5,263 bases of DNA from Methanomethylicus sp964513415 (GCA_964513415.1 CAZEMX010000132.1:1-5263), one strand, 5' to 3'; shown: positions 1 to 5,193, numbered from the stretch's first letter. A program made the numbers and translations. Notes: generated by a model not told the origin, from the sequence alone.

Positions 1-2
1 AG

Positions 3-791
3 AGGCTCGCAGCAGGAATGGTGCAGGGCACGTTTGCAGTGAGGTGCCGGCGGACAGGAAACCACCCTTACTCGAGCCAGGACGTAGCCGCCAGGCTGGG
101 CGAGGCGATACTTGGGCTCGGCGCGCCCCTTAAGGTGGACCTCACCGATCCGGATCAAGAGGTCTCCGTCGAGATCCGGAGCGATCTTGCCATGGTCTAT
201 TCTGAGGTCTACGCAGGCCCTGATGGATACCCTATCGGCACTCAGGACTCTGCCTTGGGGGTTGTCGACGAGACCGCGGACTCGCTTATCGCCTCTTGGT
301 GCATAATGAAGCGGGGGTCGCCGGTCACCGCGCTATCCGTAGAGCAGGAGGGGCGGGACATGGGTCCTGTCATCGACAACCTGGTGGCCCTTTCAAGATG
401 GCTCCCAAGCCGCGGGCTCGATTGCCTGCAGGCCACTGCGCCCGCCGGTCTTCGTGAGGACGAATTCCGGACATTCAGCCTCAAGGTTGCCGACGCGGCC
501 GCTGCCTCGTTAGGGCTGGGCATGACCGTTTCAGGCATGGTTCCAGCAGACCTCGACGCGTTGGGCTCAATATCAAGGGGCGCAGAAACCTCCCTCCTCT
601 TCCCGCTCATAGCCATGGATAGTGCCTGCATGTACAAGTGGGCATCACTCATCGGGTTGGATTTGAACCGCTCGGCCAGATACGGCTCAAGGCTGAATGA
701 TCGCCACATCGACGCCTCTGCCGTCAGCGCATCGCTGAAAGGCATTAGGCGGTTTACCGTTTCGCGCGGCAGGGTCAGCCTAAAGGCCTGA
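3..791 (+). CDS. ThiI-like THUMP protein with a degenerate PP-loop domain (5' end outside window)
   Basis: Residues are numbered from the ATG at 18, which is probably internal because the frame stays open to the left edge and the usual N-terminal ferredoxin-like domain of ThiI is missing. Residues 4-76 read as a ThiI THUMP domain: FAVRCRRTG, then HPYSS, KVDL..P, VEI and G.PIG, all in the family order. THUMP domains bind the acceptor region of tRNA. Residues 80-215 still follow the ThiI PP-loop layout, for example DSLIASWCIMKRG against the usual DSPVAAWLMMKRG, and FPLIAMD against RPLIGMD. However, the ATP-binding SGGIDS is replaced by VVDETADS (82-89), the TGESLGQxASQ block is replaced by unrelated residues near 172-182, and no CxxC is present. 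The domain therefore looks catalytically dead. Inferred role: tRNA-binding or scaffold partner of the active PP-loop protein encoded convergently next door. The family assignment is firm; the function is inferred. Confidence 0.8.
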   Translation, partial: RLAAGMVQGTFAVRCRRTGNHPYSSQDVAARLGEAILGLGAPLKVDLTDPDQEVSVEIRSDLAMVYSEVYAGPDGYPIGTQDSALGVVDETADSLIASWCIMKRGSPVTALSVEQEGRDMGPVIDNLVALSRWLPSRGLDCLQATAPAGLREDEFRTFSLKVADAAAASLGLGMTVSGMVPADLDALGSISRGAETSLLFPLIAMDSACMYKWASLIGLDLNRSARYGSRLNDRHIDASAVSASLKGIRRFTVSRGRVSLKA

Positions 792-1407
792 GCGCCTCTT
801 CGATAAGCCTCTCGATCGGCATCTTTGCCTCTTCCTTTAGGGCTTCCTCAGGGCGCGCCCTCGTCCTCGCCTTTATTGCCTGCGCCATGCACTCCTGCGC
901 CTTCGAGGTGGAGATCTCAAACGTCCCTATCTTTCTGGCTATCGCCTCCACCTCCCTCTTGTTCATGCCGATCAAGGGCCTGACAATTGGCATATCGACG
1001 ACAACGCTGTCCACAACGAGGTTGTGCAGGGTCTGGCTCGCCTGCTCCCCCAGTATCTCGCCCGTCACTATTGCGCTGCAGGAATACCTGTGCGCTATCC
1101 TCTCCGCCTTCCTGTACATCATCCTCTTGCACAGCACACATGAGAGGTTCCTGCGGCACTTCAGTATCTCCTCAAGGTCCCTTCCGTGAGGGACGACCAG
1201 CGTCGTGCCTTTCCTTCCACACGCCTCCTCGACCCGCCTTATCGTTCTCAACGCCCTTTCCATCGTATCCTCGCCGGCGAAGGGCCTGCCGTCGAAGTAA
1301 ACGAAGATCGGCTCCCAGCCGGCCTTGATTCCTAGGTATGCCGCCGGAGGCGAGTCTATTCCGCCTGACATCATAAAGACCGCTCTTTCCGTTGCCGATC
1401 CCCTCAC
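775..1407 (-). CDS. thiI: Stand-alone ThiI-type PP-loop tRNA sulfurtransferase domain (catalytic)
   Basis: A 210-residue protein covering only the PP-loop pyrophosphatase domain of ThiI, which makes 4-thiouridine at tRNA position 8. SGGIDS (14-19) is the ATP/AMP-binding PP-loop. CVLC (90-93) with C173 matches the cysteine set of the CxxC-type archaeal ThiI proteins, which carry an Fe-S cluster instead of a rhodanese domain; C84 is an extra nearby cysteine. TGEILGEQASQTLHNL (115-130) and RPLIGMNKREVEAIARKIGT (143-162) are highly typical ThiI blocks. Full archaeal ThiI is about 380-400 aa, with ferredoxin-like and THUMP domains in front; both are absent here. The start is GTG at 1407, because an in-frame TAA lies five codons upstream and the next Met (residue 12) is inside the first beta strand. 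A TATA-like element 20-26 nt upstream implies a leaderless mRNA. Its 3' end overlaps the convergent THUMP gene by 17 bp. The symbol is given for the family; a role in thiamine synthesis is not implied. Confidence 0.85.
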   Translation of the reverse strand: MRGSATERAVFMMSGGIDSPPAAYLGIKAGWEPIFVYFDGRPFAGEDTMERALRTIRRVEEACGRKGTTLVVPHGRDLEEILKCRRNLSCVLCKRMMYRKAERIAHRYSCSAIVTGEILGEQASQTLHNLVVDSVVVDMPIVRPLIGMNKREVEAIARKIGTFEISTSKAQECMAQAIKARTRARPEEALKEEAKMPIERLIEEALRPLG

Positions 1408-1426
1408 ACTCGAATTGCTTTAATGC

Positions 1427-1433
1427 AATATAA
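1427..1433 (-). promoter_or_regulatory. TATA box (box A) for the PP-loop gene
   Basis: On the minus strand this reads TTATATT, centred about 23 nt before the GTG start at 1407. Archaeal TATA boxes lie about 25-27 nt before transcription start, so the transcript would begin at or within a few bases of the GTG. No Shine-Dalgarno sequence precedes the GTG, which fits a leaderless mRNA. Confidence 0.55.
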
Positions 1434-1460
1434 CTGTGCCTCTGCAAAAACAGCAATTGA

Positions 1461-1468
1461 AAAATACA
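1461..1468 (+). promoter_or_regulatory. Probable TATA box for the universal stress protein gene
   Basis: AAAATACA is centred about 36 nt before the ATG at 1500, predicting a transcript start near 1491 and a leader of about 9 nt. A second A/T element, AAATTAAT at 1477-1484, is closer but would place the start inside the gene. The 92-bp spacer between the divergent genes contains both opposing promoters and nothing else recognisable. Confidence 0.4.
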
Positions 1469-1499
1469 AGGTGCGCAAATTAATCCCAAGTGAACCGAG

Positions 1500-1991
1500 A
1501 TGACATCCAGCAGCGCTGCTCTTCTATGCGGCTCCTTTAAGGAGGGCTTTGGGAAGGAGGTTTCTCCATACAGGCGCGTGCTTGCAGCCATCGACAACTC
1601 CTACATGTCAGCGAAGGTCTTTGAAAGGGCCCTCCTCCTTTCTCAGCGGTCCTGCAGCGTCCTGTACGCGGTTAACGTGATCCAGACAAAGCTGCCATAT
1701 GCGAACAGCAGCCCTGTGGCAGTTGATCCTGCCTATCACGACCTGATGCGTAGCAACTCGAAGGACCTCTTCGAGGTGGTGCTTAGGAAGGCGAAGGAAG
1801 CGGGCGTGAATGTGACGCCAGTCCAGCTTGATGGCGATCCGGCCGAGGAGATCCTGAAGTTTGCTCTGGACAATGACGTGGAGCTGATCGTCGTTGGAAG
1901 CAAGGATAAGCTCGGATCGATAAAGAACCTCGGCAGCGTGAGCTCAAGGATAGCTATCGAGGCTAAGTGCGCCGTCTTGATTGAGCGGTGA
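1500..1991 (+). CDS. Universal stress protein (UspA family), single domain
   Basis: A 163-residue cytoplasmic protein of the UspA fold. The first strand, YRRVLAAIDNS (24-34), carries the adenine-contacting Asp (D32). LDGDPAEEILKFALDNDVELIVVGS (110-134) is the typical central block, and LGSVSSRIAIEAKCAVLIER (144-163) is the typical C-terminus. ATP-binding members have G-x2-G-x9-G-S/T. Here the second glycine is an Asp (G133, D136) and only eight residues precede G145-S146, so ATP binding is doubtful. The ATG at 1500 is the only reasonable start: a TGA lies in frame at 1491-1493, and no other ATG/GTG/TTG occurs before V27, which is inside the first strand. This gives an unusual N-terminal extension of about 22 residues. 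It is transcribed divergently from the PP-loop gene and is probably monocistronic, since a T-run follows. Its partner or signal cannot be told from sequence. Confidence 0.9.
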   Translation: MTSSSAALLCGSFKEGFGKEVSPYRRVLAAIDNSYMSAKVFERALLLSQRSCSVLYAVNVIQTKLPYANSSPVAVDPAYHDLMRSNSKDLFEVVLRKAKEAGVNVTPVQLDGDPAEEILKFALDNDVELIVVGSKDKLGSIKNLGSVSSRIAIEAKCAVLIER

Positions 1992-2038
1992 GTTGTCCTC
2001 CCTAATCTCGTCGCAAGGTAAAATCGTATCCTCGAAAC

Positions 2039-2045
2039 TTTTTTT
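2039..2045 (+). terminator. T-run terminator after the stress protein gene
   Basis: Seven consecutive T's lie 47 nt after the stop codon. Archaeal RNA polymerase terminates at such T-rich tracts without needing a strong hairpin, and no convincing stem precedes this one. The same tract also forms the upstream edge of the next gene's promoter. Confidence 0.4.
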
Positions 2046-2061
2046 AACTACTTGATTAAAG
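2041..2061 (+). promoter_or_regulatory. A/T-rich promoter region of the cdvB-like gene
   Basis: Two TATA-like candidates are visible: TTTTTAACTA at 2041-2050 and GATTAAAG at 2054-2061. The first predicts a start near 2072, leaving a short leader that includes the AGGTG ribosome-binding site. The second predicts a nearly leaderless mRNA starting near 2084. The sequence does not decide between them. Confidence 0.45.
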
Positions 2062-2072
2062 AGTTTAACCGC

Positions 2073-2077
2073 AGGTG
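2073..2077 (+). promoter_or_regulatory. Ribosome-binding site AGGTG that decides the cdvB start
   Basis: AGGTG matches part of the archaeal Shine-Dalgarno consensus GGAGGTG and ends 9 nt before the ATG at 2087. An alternative in-frame GTG at 2075 lies inside this site, which argues that translation starts at the ATG. Confidence 0.5.
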
Positions 2078-2086
2078 TATCTGTTA

Positions 2087-2698
2087 ATGAGCAATTTCGC
2101 TAAAAACTGGGAAGCTCCCGAGAGGAAGGGCAGCGTTCCCAGCGGTCCGCTGAAGCCCCATATTGAAAGTACGATTAAGTTGATAGGAACGCAGGTTCAG
2201 AGGCTAGATATAGCTAACAACAGGCTTGTAGAGAAGGACGCACAAATTTTCAACAAGGTTGTTGATGCTTACTCGAAGCACGACCGTGCAAAGGCAACAA
2301 TATACGCCAACGAGTTGGTGGAGGTCAGGAAGATCATAAAGCGCGTAACTCAGGTCAAGCTCGCGCTCGAGAGCATATCCCTACGGCTTACCACCGTCAA
2401 GGATTATGGCGACTTCGTTGGCACAGTGACCCCCGCTATCTCCATCATCAAGGGTGTGCAGGGCGGCGTGCTCCAGGTTGTCCCTGAGGCGGAGAAGGGG
2501 TTCGCTAGTTTGAGCGACTCGCTCTCTGCAATAGTGACTGACGCTGGCACATCCTCCAACCTCAATGTATCGTTCGGCGCAGCCAACGAGGATGCCGAGA
2601 AGATTCTCGGTGAAGCTGCAACCGTAGCCGAACAGAGGATCAAGGACAAGTTCCCCGAGCTGCCTGCCGACGTCAGCCGTGAAGGCATTCAGCTCTAA
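2087..2698 (+). CDS. cdvB: ESCRT-III homologue, CdvB family (archaeal cell division)
   Basis: A 203-residue helical protein beginning MSNFAKNWE, followed by a Pro/Gly-rich linker (PSGPLKP, 18-24) and a long charged alpha-helical hairpin: roughly 25-60 (IESTIKLIGTQVQRLDIANN and on) and 63-105 (SKHDRAKATIYANELVEVRK and on). Shorter helices follow around 111-150. This is the Snf7/ESCRT-III core arrangement of CdvB proteins, which polymerise at the membrane at mid-cell. Near the C-terminus, FPELPADV (189-196) after an acidic helix resembles a MIM2 motif, the proline-rich peptide by which ESCRT-III proteins bind the MIT domain of the CdvC/Vps4 ATPase. There is no C-terminal winged-helix domain such as in Sulfolobus CdvB. 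TACK archaea usually carry several CdvB paralogues, so which one this is cannot be settled. No cdvA or cdvC is adjacent. It is probably monocistronic, with its own promoter and terminator. An in-frame GTG at 2075 is the alternative start. Confidence 0.85.
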   Translation: MSNFAKNWEAPERKGSVPSGPLKPHIESTIKLIGTQVQRLDIANNRLVEKDAQIFNKVVDAYSKHDRAKATIYANELVEVRKIIKRVTQVKLALESISLRLTTVKDYGDFVGTVTPAISIIKGVQGGVLQVVPEAEKGFASLSDSLSAIVTDAGTSSNLNVSFGAANEDAEKILGEAATVAEQRIKDKFPELPADVSREGIQL

Positions 2699-2705
2699 GG
2701 GCGCG

Positions 2706-2740
2706 GTGAGCAAAGCCGGCGCTCACATATCCTTTTTTTT
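2706..2740 (+). terminator. Hairpin plus T8 terminator after cdvB
   Basis: A perfect 6-bp stem, GTGAGC (2706-2711) with GCTCAC (2721-2726), encloses a 9-nt loop. Six bases later come eight T's (2733-2740). It lies 7 nt after the cdvB stop and before the convergent nikR 3' end. The orientation of the T-run serves the plus strand. Confidence 0.65.
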
Positions 2741-2770
2741 AACTTGCTTTCTCCCCCGTCCCGTTCCCGT

Positions 2771-3181
2771 TCATATGCCTATTATCGTATGCTTCAGTGC
2801 TTTGACTCCTCGGCACGCCGTTAGGCTGCCGATGAGCGTCTTGAGCTTGTCGACGCCGCCCCGTACTGCGATTATCTCGAGGCAGTTCTTCTCGTCGATG
2901 TGGATGTGCAGCACTGAATTTATGACCGACCTCGAATGATGTTGGATATCCGTGAGCTCCTCCCCAACCTCGTGAACGTCGTGGTCATAGATGAGCACGA
3001 TCGCCCCTGCGCACTCCCCGCTCCCGCGGGCCCAGTTGTGCTCCGAAAGGAAGAGTCGCATCGCCTGCTGAATCGCCTTGGACCTGTCTTGGTTGAGGCT
3101 CCCGATCGTACCGTCGAATTCCTTCACTAGCTCCGGCGGAGCCGATATGCTGAACCTTTCGACACCAGTCTTCGAGCCCAT
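2771..3181 (-). CDS. nikR: Nickel-responsive transcriptional regulator NikR
   Basis: A 136-residue regulator, the normal length for archaeal NikR. Residues 7-48 form a ribbon-helix-helix DNA-binding domain: strand VERFSISAP, then helices LVKEFDGTIGSL and RSKAIQQAMRLFLSEH. Residues 57-136 are the ACT-like tetramerisation and metal domain (AGAIVLIYDHDVHEVGEELT, then HHSRSVINSVLHIHID). The four high-affinity nickel ligands of E. coli NikR (H76, H87, H89, C95) align without gaps to H81, H92, H94 and C100, so nickel sensing should be intact. RGGVDKLKTLIGSLTACRGV (107-126) is the usual C-terminal part. Known NikR proteins repress nickel uptake genes; no transporter, urease or hydrogenase gene is visible here, so the targets lie elsewhere or the gene is autoregulated. 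It is divergent from leuC and convergent with cdvB. ATG start at 3181. Confidence 0.93.
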   Translation of the reverse strand: MGSKTGVERFSISAPPELVKEFDGTIGSLNQDRSKAIQQAMRLFLSEHNWARGSGECAGAIVLIYDHDVHEVGEELTDIQHHSRSVINSVLHIHIDEKNCLEIIAVRGGVDKLKTLIGSLTACRGVKALKHTIIGI

Positions 3182-3210
3182 ATTGATCGCTTACCCCTAT
3201 GTCGCTTGGT

Positions 3211-3218
3211 TTTTATAA
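3211..3218 (-). promoter_or_regulatory. TATA box for nikR
   Basis: On the minus strand this is TTATAAAA, preceded by the purine-rich GAAATG that could act as the BRE. It is centred about 33 nt before the nikR ATG, predicting a leader of only about 7 nt. No clear inverted-repeat operator of the E. coli GTATGA-N16-TCATAC type was found near it. Confidence 0.6.
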
Positions 3219-3260
3219 CATTTCTTCGTACGCCGGAATCTGCAATAATTGTTCCGATAG

Positions 3261-3268
3261 ATTTAAAA
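3261..3268 (+). promoter_or_regulatory. TATA box for the leuCD operon
   Basis: ATTTAAAA is centred about 43 nt before the leuC ATG, predicting a transcript start near 3291 and a leader of roughly 17 nt. That leader would include GGTG (3297-3300), a core archaeal ribosome-binding sequence 7 nt before the ATG at 3308. The 126-bp nikR-leuC spacer holds only the two divergent promoters. No leader-peptide ORF, T-box-like structure or riboswitch is recognisable. Confidence 0.5.
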
Positions 3269-3307
3269 TTGTTTTGCTGATATTCAAACGAAGTCTGGTG
3301 TTCGCGA

Positions 3308-4552
3308 ATGGGAATGACGTTGGCTGAGAAGATCATATTCAGGAAGACAGGCAAACGGCCTACTCCTGGTGACATTGTCGTATTGCCTATCGATGCCGCC
3401 ATGGCCCACGACGGAACCGCTCCATTGATGATAAAGAGCTTTGAAGCAATGGGTGCAAAGCGGGTATGGGCAAAGGAGAAAGCGGCATTTGTAATTGACC
3501 ACATCTCTCCGAGCTCGAACGAGGGCACGTCTGCCCTGCACAAGATGATGAGGGACTTCGCGGCTGCATACGGCGTCACGCTCTACGATGTGGGCGAGGG
3601 CATATGCCACCAGATACTGCCTGAGAAGGGGTACGTATTCCCTGGCGGGGTCGTCGTAGGCGCGGACTCGCACACGTGCACCCACGGCGCATTCGCAGCC
3701 TTCTCGACAGGTATAGGCTCAACCGATATGGCTGCTGTCTTCGCCTCTGGCAAGCTCTGGTTTAAGGTACCCGAGACCCTCAGGATCAACATCACCGGCA
3801 CGCTGCCGTCGAACGTCATGTCAAAGGACGCTATCATCTATGCAATCGGCAAGGTCGGCGCAGACGGCGCCACATACAAGGCGGTCGAGTTCACCGGCGA
3901 CGCCGTGAAGAGGATGACCATGGACAGCAGGATGACCATGTGCAACATGGCAATCGAGATGGGCGGGAAGACCGGCCTGATCGCATCCGACTCGGTTACC
4001 CGGCAGTTCCTCGAGGGCAGGATCCGTGTCCCCTTCGTGGAGCTGGCTGCGGACCGCGATGCGTCCTACTCCGATGTGCTCGAGATAGAGGCCGAGAAGC
4101 TTGAGCCTCAGCTCTCCTGCCCGCATCAGGTCGACAACGTCAAGCCCGTCTCTGCGCTCGAAGGCATGCACGTCGATCAGGTCTTCATCGGATCCTGCAC
4201 CAACGGCAGGCTCGAGGACCTGCGGGTGGCGGTCAAGGTGCTCCGCGGCAAAAGAGTGAAGGCAAGGACGATAGTGATGCCTGCATCGAGGGAGATCATG
4301 CTTGGCGCGATCAGAGAAGGGCTGATCGAAGAGCTGGTGAAGGCGGGCTGCGCGGTTGGCGTGCCAGGATGCGGCCCCTGCGTGGGCGGCCATCACGGCG
4401 TCCCGTCGCAGTCAGAGGCCGTGATTTCGACTACGAACAGGAACTTCAAGGGGAGGATGGGGTGCGCAGACGCAGACATCTATCTGGCGTCTCCACTCAC
4501 AGCTGCCTATGCCGCACTCTATGGCAAGCTGGCAATTCCTATGGGGGTCTAA
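3308..4552 (+). CDS. leuC: 3-isopropylmalate dehydratase / homoaconitase family, large [4Fe-4S] subunit
   Basis: A 414-residue protein, matching the short archaeal LeuC/HacA class (about 415-420 aa). With the small subunit it isomerises 2-isopropylmalate to 3-isopropylmalate in leucine synthesis; close relatives act on homoaconitate in lysine synthesis. Aconitase-family landmarks in order: MTLAEKI (3-9), IDHISPSSNEG (63-73), YDVGEGICHQ (93-102), GADSHTCTHGAFAAFSTGIG (118-137), DSRMTMCNMAIEMGGKTGL (about 206-224), FIGSCTNGR with C297, GCGPCVG with C355 and C358, and NRNFKGRMG, then DIYLASPLTAAYAAL near the end. C297, C355 and C358 correspond to the three cluster ligands of bacterial LeuC (GSCTN and CxxC). 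The ATG at 3308 fits the family N-terminus MGMTLAEKI; an in-frame TGA lies ten codons upstream. It is first in a two-gene operon, two bases before leuD. The family is certain; the preferred substrate is not. Confidence 0.92.
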   Translation: MGMTLAEKIIFRKTGKRPTPGDIVVLPIDAAMAHDGTAPLMIKSFEAMGAKRVWAKEKAAFVIDHISPSSNEGTSALHKMMRDFAAAYGVTLYDVGEGICHQILPEKGYVFPGGVVVGADSHTCTHGAFAAFSTGIGSTDMAAVFASGKLWFKVPETLRINITGTLPSNVMSKDAIIYAIGKVGADGATYKAVEFTGDAVKRMTMDSRMTMCNMAIEMGGKTGLIASDSVTRQFLEGRIRVPFVELAADRDASYSDVLEIEAEKLEPQLSCPHQVDNVKPVSALEGMHVDQVFIGSCTNGRLEDLRVAVKVLRGKRVKARTIVMPASREIMLGAIREGLIEELVKAGCAVGVPGCGPCVGGHHGVPSQSEAVISTTNRNFKGRMGCADADIYLASPLTAAYAALYGKLAIPMGV

Positions 4553-4554
4553 GC

Positions 4555-5067
4555 ATGCAGGTCATAAAGGGGAAAGTATGGAAATTTGGTGACGACATAT
4601 CAACAGACTTGATCATTCCCGGAAAGTACAAATTCAAGACAATAGACTTCAACGAGCTCGCAAGGCACGCAATGGAAGGCGCGGACCCTCAGTTCTCATC
4701 GAAGGTCTCGAAGGGCGACATAATCGTCGCCGGCGAGAACTTCGGCTGCGGCTCGAGCAGGGAGCAGGCCCCCGTCGTCATCAAGCACGCGGGTGTCAGC
4801 GCGGTGGTTGCGAAATCGTTCGCCAGGATCTTCTACAGAAACTCCTTCAACATCGGTCTGCCCGTAGTCGAGTGCCCTGACTTGGACGACAGCATAAAGA
4901 CAGGCGACACCGTCGAGCTGAGGCTGGCCGAGGGGCAGGTGCTGGCCGGCACGAGGACCTACTCCTTCAAGCCCATACCGCCATTCCTCATGACAATTCT
5001 GCAGGACGGCGGGCTGGTCGAGCATTTCAAGAAGCGCGGCGGGTTCATCTGGGAAAAACAGGGCTGA
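4555..5067 (+). CDS. leuD: 3-isopropylmalate dehydratase / homoaconitase family, small (swivel) subunit
   Basis: A 170-residue swivel-domain subunit, usual archaeal length (160-170 aa), which pairs with the large subunit to form the active site. MQVIKGKVWKFGDDISTDLI (1-20) is the canonical archaeal LeuD/HacB N-terminus. GENFGCGSSREQAP (60-73) carries the substrate-carboxylate-binding SSR triad of the aconitase family. AVVAKSFARIFYRNSFNIGLPVVE (83-106) is the second conserved block. The loop that separates homoaconitases (YLRT in Methanocaldococcus HacB) from isopropylmalate isomerases reads YKFKT at 25-29 and matches neither form cleanly. The ATG at 4555 is chosen because the family N-terminus begins there and GGGGGT (4543-4548) lies six bases before it. 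The reading frame stays open upstream to 4369, but that part overlaps leuC and encodes nothing family-like. Confidence 0.92.
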   Translation: MQVIKGKVWKFGDDISTDLIIPGKYKFKTIDFNELARHAMEGADPQFSSKVSKGDIIVAGENFGCGSSREQAPVVIKHAGVSAVVAKSFARIFYRNSFNIGLPVVECPDLDDSIKTGDTVELRLAEGQVLAGTRTYSFKPIPPFLMTILQDGGLVEHFKKRGGFIWEKQG

Positions 5068-5081
5068 ACCCATCCCCTGCC

Positions 5082-5087
5082 TTTTTT
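5082..5087 (+). terminator. T-run terminator after leuD
   Basis: Six T's followed by ATT start 14 nt after the leuD stop. No strong hairpin precedes them, but T-runs alone are enough for archaeal termination. A second, stronger candidate lies about 80 bp downstream. Confidence 0.45.
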
Positions 5088-5105
5088 ATTGCGGGGCCTG
5101 CCCTT

Positions 5106-5134
5106 GGGCGGCTTTGGGGCGCCCTGCCGGGCGC
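5106..5134. repeat. GC-rich inverted repeats with alternative stems
   Basis: GCGCCC (5119-5124) and GGGCGC (5129-5134) form a perfect 6-bp stem around a TGCC loop. GGGCG (5106-5110) can instead pair with CGCCC (5120-5124), so two stems compete for the same strand. The repeats lie after leuD, so they more likely mark a transcription boundary than an attenuator. Confidence 0.45.
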
Positions 5135-5156
5135 ATCGCCAAAATTACCGGTCGCC

Positions 5157-5190
5157 GGGCGGCCGCCCTATTTCTTCCTTCCTTTTCTTT
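5157..5190 (+). terminator. Perfect 12-bp GC palindrome followed by a 20-nt pyrimidine tract
   Basis: GGGCGGCCGCCC (5157-5168) is a perfect palindrome. Two bases later comes an unbroken C/T tract of 20 nt (5171-5190), mostly T. The order palindrome then pyrimidine tract suits a back-up terminator for plus-strand leuD transcripts. A stem of this palindrome would have no loop, so only the inner pairs opening up would let it fold; the call is tentative. Confidence 0.35.
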
Positions 5191-5193
5191 ACC

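Noticed and set aside
242..745. Minus-strand open frame of 167 codons
   Set aside because: It lies wholly inside the THUMP gene on the other strand, shows no family motif and is low-complexity in Ser/Ala/Arg as expected for an antisense shadow of a GC-rich gene.
2679..2939. Plus-strand open frame across the cdvB terminator and the nikR 3' half
   Set aside because: It crosses a hairpin-T8 terminator and is antisense to the clearly assigned nikR.
3186..3206. AAGCGA direct repeat (minus strand) upstream of nikR
   Set aside because: Only six bases repeated twice; NikR binds inverted repeats, so there is no reason to call it an operator.
3224..3293. CTTCGT and ACGAAG as a NikR operator
   Set aside because: The 6-bp arms are 58 bp apart, far more than the spacing of known NikR sites, and such short arms occur by chance.
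3821..4396. Minus-strand open frame of 191 codons
   Set aside because: Antisense shadow of leuC; His/Arg/Leu-rich with no recognisable domain, while the plus frame matches the aconitase family from end to end.
4369..4554. Possible longer leuD start overlapping leuC
   Set aside because: The upstream residues are Arg-rich and unlike any LeuD N-terminus; the family start MQVIKGKVWKFG begins exactly at 4555 behind a G-rich ribosome-binding site.
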